Source: an uncultured Clostridia bacterium
GTDB lineage: Bacteria; Bacillota; Clostridia; TANB77; CAG-508
Length of the DNA: 53,266 nt
Reading direction: 5' to 3'
Assembly (NCBI GenBank): GCA_947631025.1
Contig: CANRKA010000004.1
Span: forward strand, 1-53,266
The notes under the pieces are model-generated. The model did no database searches and was not told the DNA's origin. It saw only the letters and a list, made by a program, of their open reading frames with translations. This document shows, piece by piece, positions 1 to 9,100 of this stretch (the first letter of the stretch is position 1; the number at the start of each line of letters is the position of its first letter). The translations under genes were made by a program, and so were the position numbers.

Positions 1-76
1 AGGTCTTAAAAGAAGCGTAAAGATTTGTTGACGCGAAAATTTACAAAGTAAATTTTCTGTGCAATGTTTTGTTTTT

Positions 77-111
77 TATATAATAGGAAAGTAGAACTTT
101 CCTATTATATA
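77..111. repeat. perfect 15-bp inverted repeat
   Basis: Positions 77-91 are the exact reverse complement of 97-111, with a 5-base loop. It sits next to the hairpin at 113-139, beyond the end of the minus-strand gene. Similar AT-rich palindromes occur beside terminators near 1838, 23821 and 43227. Confidence 0.7.
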
Positions 112-112
112 A

Positions 113-139
113 AAAAAATCGCATAAACTGCGATTTTTT
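113..139 (-). terminator. hairpin terminator of the 279-aa gene
   Basis: Arms AAAAAATCGCA (113-123) and TGCGATTTTTT (129-139) pair over 11 bases with a 5-base loop. The T run on the minus strand makes it a good intrinsic terminator just after the stop of the minus-strand gene. It could also work on the plus strand. Confidence 0.7.
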
Positions 140-153
140 AATTATTGTTTTTA

Positions 154-993
154 TTAATTTTGATTTCTTCCCTCTGGTAATGCATTTGAATTATCTACAA
201 CAATTCTTATGCTTAATATAGTTCTAATTGCTCTACCAATTTTACTTTGTTTTAATTTTTCCCAGAATGTAGGTTTTGTTTCAAATGTTTCTGAAACATA
301 TTGTTCAGCTGTTATTTGCTCTACTGTTGCTTCTTGAGCAGGAGCTTGTTCTTCAACTGGTGTTGGTATTGCTTTTAATGCATCTGCTACTTCAATTCCT
401 ATATAACTTAATGCCTTTGATCTATCTTCTATTCTTTCCATATCTATTTCAATATGTAAATTTGATTCTAAGTTAGCTATTCTAGCATTAACTAATTTTA
501 AAGCATCATCATAATTTTGACCTTTTTTTGTTCTACTTCTTCCTATTGTCATAAGAGGTTCTGTCATATCTTCTCCGTATATTTCTTTAGCTTCTTTAAC
601 TTTATCTTTCCAATTTTTTTCTTTATTTTGGACAGATTCTAACAATAATTTTAACTCAGAACCTAAATTTATATTATTTTCTCTTTGTCTTATTAAACTT
701 TCAATTTGTTTTGTATTTTCCTCAAATTGATTTGTTGCAAATTCAACTAAGCCATAAGCAGCATTATATACACTTGATGGAAAGTTTTTCTTTTTTGGAT
801 ATTCAATTAAATATGTTTTTATAGATTCAATTAGATCTTTAAAATATCCATCCTCTTCAAGTTCAACAATTTGTTTTTTGCTCTTAGGATTTATCATCTT
901 TTGAACCTTATCAATATTAGATAATATTTTTTCTTCCGTGATTACCATTCTCACGTTTACTATGCCTGTTTTGTTTCTTCTAAATATAGACAT
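154..993 (-). CDS. hypothetical helical protein, 279 aa
   Basis: I do not recognise the family. The start at 993 is chosen because AAGGAGGG lies about 10 bases upstream; a longer reading from 1017 lacks such a site. The first 200 residues are rich in Lys, Glu and Leu and look mostly alpha-helical, with coiled-coil potential in the middle. A Pro/Ala/Glu-rich linker (motif PTPVEEQAPAQEA) follows, then a basic amphipathic tail beginning FWEKLKQSKIGRAIR. That tail resembles the W-x-K-(I/L)-K/H pattern repeated in the 93-aa protein at 1896-2177, so the two may share a binding partner; this is inference. It has no signal peptide. It has its own terminator and is probably transcribed alone. Confidence 0.75.
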   Translation of the reverse strand: MSIFRRNKTGIVNVRMVITEEKILSNIDKVQKMINPKSKKQIVELEEDGYFKDLIESIKTYLIEYPKKKNFPSSVYNAAYGLVEFATNQFEENTKQIESLIRQRENNINLGSELKLLLESVQNKEKNWKDKVKEAKEIYGEDMTEPLMTIGRSRTKKGQNYDDALKLVNARIANLESNLHIEIDMERIEDRSKALSYIGIEVADALKAIPTPVEEQAPAQEATVEQITAEQYVSETFETKPTFWEKLKQSKIGRAIRTILSIRIVVDNSNALPEGRNQN

Positions 994-1125
994 TGTAAAC
1001 TCACCCTCCTTAATCATACGTAATATTGCTCTTAACGATTTAATTATACATCTTTCTACATAAAACTACAATAGGAAAGTTAAAAAATTGTATTACATTT
1101 TTGTTACAATTATATTACAAATATA

Positions 1126-1695
1126 TTACATTTTCTTAATCCCGCTAATTACTGTTTCCTCAAGTTCTTCATACATTTCTTTTATATTTATCTCTTGATT
1201 TGTTTTTAATTTATATATTAAACTTGTGCATGTTAATGCAAATATTTCTGAAGAAAGTACTTCTGGATCCTTATTTATAATCTCACCTTTTATTATTCCT
1301 TCTTTTACAATATCTTCTATTGTTTTTATATAATCAAATACATACTTTTTACATGTATTATTTCTTTCTTCATTTCCCCAAATTTGACTAAGTACAATTG
1401 TTATTAGGTTTTCATATTTTTTTATAACCTTCACTTGTATTAAAATAATAGCTCTAATTTTATCTAAAGAATTTTCTAATTTTTCTGTTTTTATTTCTAT
1501 ACTATTTTTTAAAAGTTTCATACCTTCTTCAATAAGAAAATTAAAAATCTCTTCTTTAGATGTAAAGTGATAATATAAGGTTCCCTTCGCAACTCCAACT
1601 GTTGCAGTTATTTCTTCTATACTAGTAGCATCATATCCTTTTTCTGCAAAAAGTTTCATAGATATCTCAAATATTTTTCTTTTAGTTTTATTCAT
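1126..1695 (-). CDS. TetR/AcrR family transcriptional regulator
   Basis: At 189 aa this is the normal length for a TetR repressor. Residues about 5-50 hold the conserved helix-turn-helix region: KRKIFEISMKLFAEKGYDAT, then IEEITATVGVAKGTLYYHF and SKEEIF. The C-terminal two thirds is the variable ligand-binding and dimer domain, so the inducer cannot be read from the sequence. A TTGCAA-N17-TATAAT promoter lies upstream, and its -10 region is overlapped by a 13-base perfect palindrome at 1715-1727, which suggests autorepression. No transporter is divergently transcribed next to it, so its main target is not obvious. The family call is firm and the operator is inferred. Confidence 0.9.
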   Translation of the reverse strand: MNKTKRKIFEISMKLFAEKGYDATSIEEITATVGVAKGTLYYHFTSKEEIFNFLIEEGMKLLKNSIEIKTEKLENSLDKIRAIILIQVKVIKKYENLITIVLSQIWGNEERNNTCKKYVFDYIKTIEDIVKEGIIKGEIINKDPEVLSSEIFALTCTSLIYKLKTNQEINIKEMYEELEETVISGIKKM

Positions 1696-1714
1696 AAATT
1701 TTTCCTCTTTATTT

Positions 1715-1747
1715 TTGTATTATACAATGTTTATTTTAAAATTGCAA
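1715..1747 (-). promoter_or_regulatory. tetR promoter with palindromic operator candidate
   Basis: On the minus strand TTGCAA (1742-1747) is followed after 17 bases by TATAAT (1719-1724). The 13-base palindrome TTGTATTATACAA (1715-1727) covers the -10 box and is placed where a repressor would block transcription of the TetR gene. Confidence 0.5.
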
Positions 1748-1837
1748 ATATATAAAAAATAAAATCAGATATTATTAAAATCTTCACTATTTATAACTTT
1801 TTAAAGTCTTAAGTTTTTATTTAGAATGCTTTGTTTA

Positions 1838-1861
1838 TAGAAAATTTAAAAAACTTTTCTA
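1838..1861. repeat. imperfect AT-rich inverted repeat
   Basis: TAGAAAA at 1838-1844 pairs with TTTTCTA at 1855-1861. The flanking bases resemble the region at 23795-23860 (shared TTTTTATTT-GAATGCTTT and TATAGAAAATT stretches). Like the copies at 77, 23821 and 43227 it lies beside a terminator. Confidence 0.45.
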
Positions 1862-1869
1862 GAACAAAT

Positions 1870-1897
1870 AAAAAATAGAGGCTTCCCTCTATTTTTT
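1870..1897 (-). terminator. terminator overlapping the end of the 93-aa gene
   Basis: AAAAATAGAGG (1871-1881) and CCTCTATTTTT (1886-1896) form a stem with a CTTC loop. The hairpin overlaps the stop codon of the minus-strand gene at 1896 and has a T run on that strand. Confidence 0.7.
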
Positions 1898-2177
1898 ATT
1901 TATTCTTTTTAAAACTTATTTCTTGAAATAAGAAATCATGTATCTTTCCCCATGTGATTTCTTGATGTAAAAATTCATTTATTTCATCTTCAATTTTTTG
2001 TTGTTTTGGTGTTAATTCTACTTTTATATCTTGAAATAAAAAGTTCTTTATTTTTGTCCATACACTAACTTTTGTTGGTAAATTGAATTCTGTATTTACT
2101 TGTACTTCTTGTGATACTTCTTCTTGTGGTTTTACCTCTACTCCACCGAAAGTTTCTTCTCCAAATTGACCTTCCAT
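1896..2177 (-). CDS. small acidic hypothetical protein, 93 aa, with an internal repeat
   Basis: I do not recognise the family. The start is supported by AAAGGAGG about 7 bases upstream. Residues 1-35 are acidic and low in complexity (Glu, Val, Gln, Gly). The second half contains the same short helix twice: VWTKIKNFLFQDIKVE and, about 35 residues later, TWGKIHDFLFQEISFK. The repeat has a Trp, a Lys and a FLFQ(D/E)I core, typical of a short amphipathic binding helix. The C-terminal tail of the 279-aa protein at 154-993 has a related W-x-K-L-K stretch. There is no signal peptide or membrane span. A terminator overlaps its stop codon. A regulatory or adaptor role is possible but unproven. Confidence 0.7.
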   Translation of the reverse strand: MEGQFGEETFGGVEVKPQEEVSQEVQVNTEFNLPTKVSVWTKIKNFLFQDIKVELTPKQQKIEDEINEFLHQEITWGKIHDFLFQEISFKKNK

Positions 2178-2297
2178 TTTATTTCCTCCTTTGTGCTACT
2201 TTATAGCAACTGTTATACTATATAACATTCTTTTTTTCAATAGTTTTTTTATTATTTTTATATTACATTTTTGTTACAAAACAACACCTGTATTTTT

Positions 2298-3588
2298 TTA
2301 AATATTTCCTATTAATTCATTTCCTAAACATTTTTCTATTTTTACTTTTATTATTTTGTTGCAGCTTTCTTTTTTTCCATTTGCCTTAACCATAATATAA
2401 TTGCTTGTATGTCCTTTTATTTGATTTTTTTCGTATTCTTCAAACAAAACTTCTACCTGCTTGCCTATATATTTTTCATTTTGTTCCTTTTGATTTTTAT
2501 TTGAAAGTTCTATAAGTTTTTTACTTCTTTTTTCTTTTTTTTCTGGAGTAATTTGATTTTCCATAGCAGCAGCTTTTGTTCCCTTTCTTTGCGAATATTT
2601 AAATATGTGCATTTTATAAAATTTAATTCTACTTAGATAGTTATAAGTTTTATTAAATTCTTCATCTGTTTCTCCTGGAAATCCTACAATTATATCTGTA
2701 GTAAGTTCTACATCTGAATATGTTTTTCTTAATAATTTTACTACCTCTTCAAATTCTTCTGTTGTATATTTTCTATTCATTCTTTTTAATGTTTCATTAC
2801 ATCCGCTTTGCAGTGATAAATGAAAGTGATGACATATTTTTTCTAGCTTTTGTAATCTATTTATAAAAGATTGTGTTATTATTGTTGGTTCTAGTGACCC
2901 CAATCTTATTCTTTCTATTCCATCTATTTTATTTATTTCTTCTAATAAATCTATTAATTCTAATTTTTCTTTAAAGTCTTTTCCATATGATGCAACGTGT
3001 ATTCCCGTAATTACTACTTCTTTTATTCCTTCTTTAGCTATTTTATTGATTTCTCGTATAATTTCTTCCATATTTCTACTTCTTACTCTTCCTCTTGCAT
3101 ATGGAATAATACAATATGAACAATATCTATCGCATCCATCTTGAACTTTTATTACTGCTCTTGTTTTATCTGTATATGTAACTTCTCCAAAATTATCAAA
3201 AGTAGTATTTTTCATAACATCTGAAATAATCTCTTCTTTTTCTCTATTTTTTAAAAAGTTTTCTACATATTTTTGGATTTTACTTTTCTCGTTAGTTCCT
3301 AAAATTAAGTCTATTTCTGGTATTTTTTCTAAATTTTCTTTGCCTACTTGAGCATAACATCCTACTGCTACTACAATAGCATTTGGATTTAACTCCTTTG
3401 TTCTTCTTAAAATTTGTCTAGATTTTCTATCTGACATATTAGTTACAGTACAAGTATTTACAATATATATATCTGCCTTTTGACTAAAATTTACTATTTC
3501 ATAATTATTTTTTATAAAATTCTGTATCATTCCATTTGTTTCATATTGATTTACTTTACATCCGTAATGTATAAAATGCAACTTTCAT
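2298..3588 (-). CDS. mtaB: tRNA t6A37 methylthiotransferase MtaB (read through a CGGA site)
   Basis: MtaB adds a methylthio group to N6-threonylcarbamoyladenosine at position 37 of tRNAs for ANN codons, using two iron-sulfur clusters and S-adenosylmethionine. The true start is ATG at 3588, preceded by AAAGGGAG. Frame 0 reads MKVAFYTL, then CGG, ATG, TAA. Skipping the C of CGG gives MKVAFYTLGCKVNQYETNGM, the classic MtaB N-terminus with the first cluster cysteine at residue 10. The uninterrupted downstream ORF starts only at an internal ATG (3581) lying in the wrong frame for the initial codons. The UPF0004 domain cysteines (TCTVTN, VGCYAQ), the radical-SAM CDRYCSYC motif and a C-terminal TRAM region follow. 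The shifted product is 429 aa, a normal length. Confidence 0.92.
3561..3564 (-). other. CGGA +1 site in mtaB (Gly9)
   Basis: Context TTA CGG ATG TAA in frame 0. Reading CGGA as one glycine restores TLGCKVNQ. Frame 0 stops one codon after CGG. The glycine before the cysteine is conserved in the family. Confidence 0.9.
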
Positions 3589-3611
3589 AATATGCTCCCT
3601 TTCTATATTAT

Positions 3612-3642
3612 AAAAGAATTCAAGTTTTACTTGAATTCTTTT
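3612..3642 (-). terminator. hairpin terminator of the 79-aa gene
   Basis: AAAAGAATTCAAG (3612-3624) pairs fully with CTTGAATTCTTTT (3630-3642), with a 5-base loop. It overlaps the last codons of the minus-strand gene at 3627-3866 and lies just upstream of mtaB. Confidence 0.7.
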
Positions 3643-3866
3643 ATTAATTTTTGTGCTTCAATAATTCCTACTTTAAAACAATTTTCGGAATTGTTTATTT
3701 GAATAAGCTCACTTAAAAAATTATAAAGCTTTTCAAATTGAGCGGGAGAAATATCTTTGATTTCTCCCTGATAAACGCACCTTGATTTAATGTACAAGTA
3801 AATCTTTGCATTATTTCGATTATCTTCTAATACACTAAATAATCGAAATTCTTCTGGAAAAATCAT
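3627..3866 (-). CDS. hypothetical protein, 79 aa
   Basis: I do not recognise the family. The start is backed by GAAAGGAGAG upstream. The protein begins MIFPEEFRLFSV, is a mixture of strands and helices, and has no membrane segment. Codon use differs from the neighbours: CGA and CGC arginine codons, TAC, TGC and more G/C at third positions. It resembles in size, MIF start, overall character and private terminator the 82-aa gene at 47264-47512, though I see no clear residue-level alignment. The two may be recently acquired small genes, which is inference from composition. No function is assigned. Confidence 0.65.
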   Translation of the reverse strand: MIFPEEFRLFSVLEDNRNNAKIYLYIKSRCVYQGEIKDISPAQFEKLYNFLSELIQINNSENCFKVGIIEAQKLIKEFK

Positions 3867-3928
3867 AGGAATCTCTCCTTTCTATTTAATTATGCTAATA
3901 TTATATCACTTTTATTTTAAAAAATCTA

Positions 3929-5314
3929 CTAAAATTCGACTTTTTTTTCAATCCAAGAATTTAATTCATCTATTTTAACTCTTACCTGCTCCATTGTGTC
4001 TCTATCTCTTATAGTTACACAGTCATCTTCAAGTGTATCAAAATCTATAGTTACGCAATATGGTGTTCCTATTTCATCTTCTCTTCTATAACGCTTTCCT
4101 ATTGAACCTGCTTCGTCATAATCACACATAAATTTTTTAGATAATTTTTCATATACCTCATTTGCTTTTTTACTTAATTTTTTAGAAAGTGGTAAAACTG
4201 CAACCTTATATGGTGCTAATGCTGGATGTAAGTGTAAAACTGTTCTTACGTCTCCATCATCTATTTTTTCTTCTTCATAACTATTGCATAAAAATGCAAG
4301 TGTTACTCTGTCTGCACCAAGGGATGGCTCTATTACGTATGGCACATATTTTTCGTTTGTTTCTGGGTCTAAATAAGATAAATCTTGTTTAGAATGTTCC
4401 ATATGTTTACTTAAGTCGAAGTCTGTTCTTGATGCAATTCCCCATAGTTCTCCCCAACCAAATGGGAATGTAAATTCTATATCTGTTGTTGCATTACTAT
4501 AATGAGATAGTTCTTCTTTGCTATGATCTCTTAATCTTATATTTTCTTCTTTTATTCCTAGATTCAATAACCATTCTTTACAGAATTTTTTCCAATATTC
4601 ATGCCATTCAAGCTCAGTTCCAGGTTTACAGAAAAATTCTAATTCCATTTGTTCAAACTCACGTGTTCTAAATGTAAAGTTTCCCGGTGTTATTTCGTTT
4701 CTAAAAGATTTACCAATTTGAGCTATTCCCATTGGCAGTTTTCTTCTTGTTGTTCTTTGAACATTTTTAAAATTAACAAATATTCCTTGAGCTGTTTCTG
4801 GTCTTAAATATATTTCAGATTTTGCATCTTCTGTAACTCCTTGAAATGTTTTAAACATTAAATTAAATTTACGTATTTCCGTAAAATTGTGTTTCCCACA
4901 ATTTGGACAACAAATATTATTGTCATCCATATATTTAATCATTTTTTCATCTTTCCATCCATCTACAACTTCTTCACAATTATGTTCATGCATCCACTCT
5001 TCTATTAATTTATCTGCTCTATGTCTTGTTTTACATTCTTTGCAATCTATAAGTGGATCTGAAAATCCACCAACATGTCCTGATGCTACCCAAGTTTCAG
5101 GGTTCATTAAAATTGCAGCATCTAAACCTACATTAAATTTGCTTTCTTGAACAAATTTTTTCATCCATGCCTTTTTTACATTATTTTTTAATTCTACTCC
5201 TAATGGACCATAGTCCCATGTATTAGCTAAACCTCCATATATTTCTGAACCTGGATAAACATATCCTCTATTTTTACAAAGTGCTACTATTTTTTCCATA
5301 GTTACTTCTGACAT
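3929..5314 (-). CDS. glyQS: glycyl-tRNA synthetase, single-chain dimeric type
   Basis: The enzyme charges tRNA-Gly with glycine in the cytosol. At 461 aa it matches the alpha2-type class II enzyme of many Firmicutes. Visible motifs include [20 protein letters not shown] near the start, a Cys pair CKEC and a later CPNC (zinc site), [13 protein letters not shown], motif 2 around [19 protein letters not shown], motif 3 [13 protein letters not shown], and the anticodon-binding domain beginning [14 protein letters not shown]. No in-frame CGG occurs. The upstream gap has no recognisable T-box antiterminator (no GGTGGNACCGCG-like sequence), so I see no sign of tRNA-sensing control. The enzyme is of interest because the unusual CGGN sites in this window all yield glycine, so it would charge any quadruplet-reading tRNA-Gly. 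Confidence 0.97.
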   Translation of the reverse strand: MSEVTMEKIVALCKNRGYVYPGSEIYGGLANTWDYGPLGVELKNNVKKAWMKKFVQESKFNVGLDAAILMNPETWVASGHVGGFSDPLIDCKECKTRHRADKLIEEWMHEHNCEEVVDGWKDEKMIKYMDDNNICCPNCGKHNFTEIRKFNLMFKTFQGVTEDAKSEIYLRPETAQGIFVNFKNVQRTTRRKLPMGIAQIGKSFRNEITPGNFTFRTREFEQMELEFFCKPGTELEWHEYWKKFCKEWLLNLGIKEENIRLRDHSKEELSHYSNATTDIEFTFPFGWGELWGIASRTDFDLSKHMEHSKQDLSYLDPETNEKYVPYVIEPSLGADRVTLAFLCNSYEEEKIDDGDVRTVLHLHPALAPYKVAVLPLSKKLSKKANEVYEKLSKKFMCDYDEAGSIGKRYRREDEIGTPYCVTIDFDTLEDDCVTIRDRDTMEQVRVKIDELNSWIEKKVEF

Positions 5315-5726
5315 AGTTTATATTCCTTCTTTCTATCTTAGTTAAATTACTTTTGTATTTTAACATATAATGTTTTTGGTATCAATATTTTTACAAAGAA
5401 ATTATTTTGTCATTTTTTTGTTATATTTTATTTCCCTGTCTTTTATTGTATATATAGGCTTTGAGTGTTTTGTATTACATAAATATTACGTTTCTATTAC
5501 AGTTTTTACTTTTTATGTAACTTAATTTGGTTTACATTTTTGTTTTCCACTTTTTTGTGGATAATGTGGAAAACTTTGTGAATAACTTAAAAATATGCAT
5601 TTTTTTTTATAATTATTCACTTTTTTTATTTTGAAATTTTTTATGTATATTTATTCTAAATTATTTACATTGTTTTATGTTATTTTATTATTGTAAATTT
5701 TTATAAATATTATGTATTATTATAAA
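5315..5726. other. 412-bp gap with DnaA-box-like cluster
   Basis: This very AT-rich gap has no gene I can support. Its notable content is a group of DnaA-box-like 9-mers at 5543-5621, listed separately. I find no tRNA, T-box or clear hairpin terminator in it. Confidence 0.6.
5543..5621. promoter_or_regulatory. cluster of DnaA-box-like sites
   Basis: On the plus strand TGTGGATAA (5556-5564) is an exact DnaA box (complement TTATCCACA). It is followed directly by TGTGGAAAA (5565-5573) and TGTGAATAA (5577-5585), each one base off. Opposite-strand near-matches TTTTCCACT (5543-5551) and TTATTCACT (5613-5621) flank them, with long A/T stretches on both sides. The arrangement resembles a DnaA-binding region. 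Whether it is an origin, a titration site or a regulatory site cannot be told. Confidence 0.45.
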
Positions 5727-6011
5727 TTACATTTTTATTAAATAATATATTATTAATACTATTTCTGTAATTAGAATTGTTGGAAATCCTATTGTAAAAT
5801 ATAGTTTTTTTGTTTTATGCCTAAATGTATACATTCCAGCTATTCCACCTATTCCTCCACCTAGTAGTACTAAAATAAATAGTGCCTTTTCGCTAATTCT
5901 CCACTTTCCTTTTACTGCTCTATGTTTATCTATCCACATTGCTAAAAATGCTATTAAATTTATTCCTATTACATATAGAATTATATTTTTTATTGTTAAT
6001 AATTCTTGCAT
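5727..6011 (-). CDS. DUF1294 family small membrane protein
   Basis: The start at 6011 is chosen because AAGGAGAG lies just upstream; the product is 94 aa. Three or four hydrophobic segments are visible, with the family signature around MWIDKHRAVKGKWRISEKAL, then GGGIGGIAGMYTFRHKTKK and a last hydrophobic helix. These features match DUF1294 (YsdA-like) proteins, whose function is not established. It lies between polC and a DnaA-box cluster and has no clear operon partner. Confidence 0.85.
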   Translation of the reverse strand: MQELLTIKNIILYVIGINLIAFLAMWIDKHRAVKGKWRISEKALFILVLLGGGIGGIAGMYTFRHKTKKLYFTIGFPTILITEIVLIIYYLIKM

Positions 6012-6114
6012 TTTTCTCTCCTTTTTCAATCTTCTTTTTTTAGTTACATACTATATTTTATTTTTCATTCATATTTTTTAAAATAAATTCACATATTGCT
6101 GATATAAATTTGTT

Positions 6115-9100
6115 TTATACAAAAAGGCTCATTTGATTGCTCTGTGTCATTCCTTTCAAACATCCTGCATTTTTTAACATTTCTACTACAGATTTTCCTA
6201 TTTTTGAACGTTGTTGTAAGTCATCTATGCACATAAATTTTCCATCTTGTTTTGCTTTTTCTATTCCTTCTGCTGCTACTGTTCCTAATCCTGGTATACT
6301 GTTTAATGGTGGACGTATTCCATCTTCTTCCATTATAAATTTCGTACTATGTGATTTGTATAAATCAATTGGTAAAAATTTTATTCCTCTTTCATACATT
6401 TCTAATACTAGTTCTAATATTGCATACATATTTTTATCTTTTGCTGTTGCTGCTTTTCCAAGTAAATCTATTTCCTTCATTTTATTTTTTACCTTTTCTT
6501 TTCCATTGCACATTATTTCACTATCAAATTCATCCGCTCTTATTGTAAAATATGCTGTATAATATGCCTCTGGTTTATGCACTTTAAACCATGCTATTCT
6601 AAATGCATTTGTTACATATGCTGCCGCATGAGCTTTTGGGAACATGTACTTTATTTTCTTACATGAATCTATATACCATTCTGGTACATTGTTAGCTCTC
6701 ATCATTTCCTCATATTCTGGCCATTTTGGTTCTTTTCCTTTTGCAACTTTTCCCTTACGTACAGCTTCCATTATTTTAAACGATGGTTGAGGTTCTAATC
6801 CTTGTTTCATTAAATAAATCATAATGTCATCTCTACAACAAATTGCTTCATCTAGCTTTATTGTTCCTGCATCTATTAAACTTTGTGCATTATTTAACCA
6901 CACATCTGTACCGTGTGAAAGTCCTGAGATACGTATCAATTCATCAAATGTACTTGGTTTTGTATCTACTAGCATTCCTCTTACAAATTTTGTTCCAAAT
7001 TCTGGTACTCCAAAGCTTCCTACTTCTGAATGTATTTGCTCTGGTGTAACTCCGAAGCGCCTTTGTAGAACTAAATATACTCATTGTTTCTTTATCATCC
7101 AATGGTACTTTTGTAGGGTCTATTCCTGTTATGTCAAATAACATTCTTATCATTGTTGGATCGTCGTGTCCTAGTATATCTAGCTTAAGTAAGTTTTGGT
7201 CTATTGAGTGATAATCAAAATGAGTTGTTATAATATCTGAATTTGGGTCATCTGCTGGATGCTGAACTGGTGTAAATTCATATATTTCTCTTCCTTTTGG
7301 TACAACTATAATTCCTCCAGGGTGTTGACCTGTTGTTCTCTTTATTCCTGTACAACCTTTAGAAATTCGGCTTACTTCTGCACTATTTACAGGAATTTGT
7401 CTTTCTTCATAGTATTTTTTTACATATCCATATGCAGTTTTATCTGCAACAGTACCTACAGTTCCCGCTTTAAATGTTGTTCCTTTTCCAAATATAATCT
7501 CTGTATATTTGTGAGCTTTTGCTTGATATTCTCCCGAAAAATTTAAATCTATATCTGGTTCCTTGTCTCCGGTTAAATCCTAAAAATGTTTCAAATGGTA
7601 TATCCATTCCATCTTTATCTAATTTATGCCCACACTTTGGACAATCTTTATCTGGTAAGTCGAACCCATTTTTATATCCATAATCTGTAAAATCTGAATA
7701 TTTACAATTTGGGCATCTATAATGAGCAGGTAAGGAATTTACTTCTGTTATTCCTGTCATATTTGCAACAAAAGAAGAACCTACTGATCCTCTAGAGCCA
7801 ACTATATATCCGTCCTCATTAGATTTCCACACTAATTTTTGTGCAATAATATACATAACAGAGAATCCATTTTTTATAATAGAGTTTAGTTCTTTGTCTA
7901 ATCTCTCTTGAACTATTTGTGGTAAGTCTTCTCCATATAATTCGTGTGCTTTATTGTACGCTATGTTTTTTATTTCTTCTTCACAACCTGGTATGTGTGG
8001 TGGGCACTTTTCTAGTGATATTGGGCTTATTGGTTCACACATATCTGATATTTTATTTGTGTTTTTTACAACAACTTCATATGCCTTTTCTGGTCCTAAG
8101 TATTCAAACTCTTCTAACATTTCATTTGTTGTTCTTAAGTATAATGGTGCTTGATTATCTGCATCTTGATATCCTTGTCCTGCTTCTAATATACGCCTAT
8201 ATATTTCGTCTTGTGGGTCCATAAAGTGAACATCACATGTTGCAACTACTAATTTACCTAATTTTTCTCCAAGCTCTACTATTTTTCTATTTATATCTTT
8301 TAAAGCATCATCATCTGCCACTATTCCATTTCTTACTAAAAATTCATTATTTCCTATTGGCTGTATTTCTAAATAGTCATAGTCTCTTGCTATTTCTTCT
8401 ATTTCTTCATCTGTTTTTCCTTTTTCTATTGCTTGATATAATTCTCCTGCCTCACACGCGCTTCCTAAAATAAGTCCTTCTGAATATTTTTTATACAAAC
8501 TTTTTAATATACGTGGTTTTTTATAAAAATAGTGTAAATGTGAAAATGATACTAATTTATATAAATTTTTAAGTCCTACATAATTTTTGGCTAAAATAAT
8601 TGCATGATATGACGGTAATTTTTTATAGGCATTTTTTTCAGATTCCTTATCTGGTCCTAAAGTATCTATATCATCTAATGTTTTGGCTCCCTTTTCTTTA
8701 AGCATTTGTATCATCACATTAAATACTTTAACTGTTGTATCTACATCATCTAATGCTCTATGTGCTACTTCTACTTTTATTCCTAAATTGTCTGCTATAA
8801 TTCCTAGTTTGTATTTTTTATAATTTGGAAATAACATTCTTGCTAATTTTAATGTATCTAAATATGTATTATCTAATTCATAACCTAATACTTTTGCATT
8901 ATGTTTTAGAAATCCAATATCAAAATCTGCATTATGTGCAACTAAAACAGAATCTCCAAAAAAATCTAAAAGCTTTGGCAGAACTTGCTCTATAGTTTCT
9001 GCATCTTTTACCATATCATCTGTAATATTTGTAACTTCTGTAACTTTTTGTGGTATATGCTTTTCAGGGTTTACAAAACAAGAAAAAGTATCTATTACTT

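Noticed and set aside
4189..5150. Several plus-strand ORFs opposite glyQS
   Set aside because: They are antisense shadows of a well-conserved synthetase gene.
5315..5726. Glycine T-box riboswitch upstream of glyQS
   Set aside because: No GGTGGNACCGCG-like T-box core or matching terminator stem was found.
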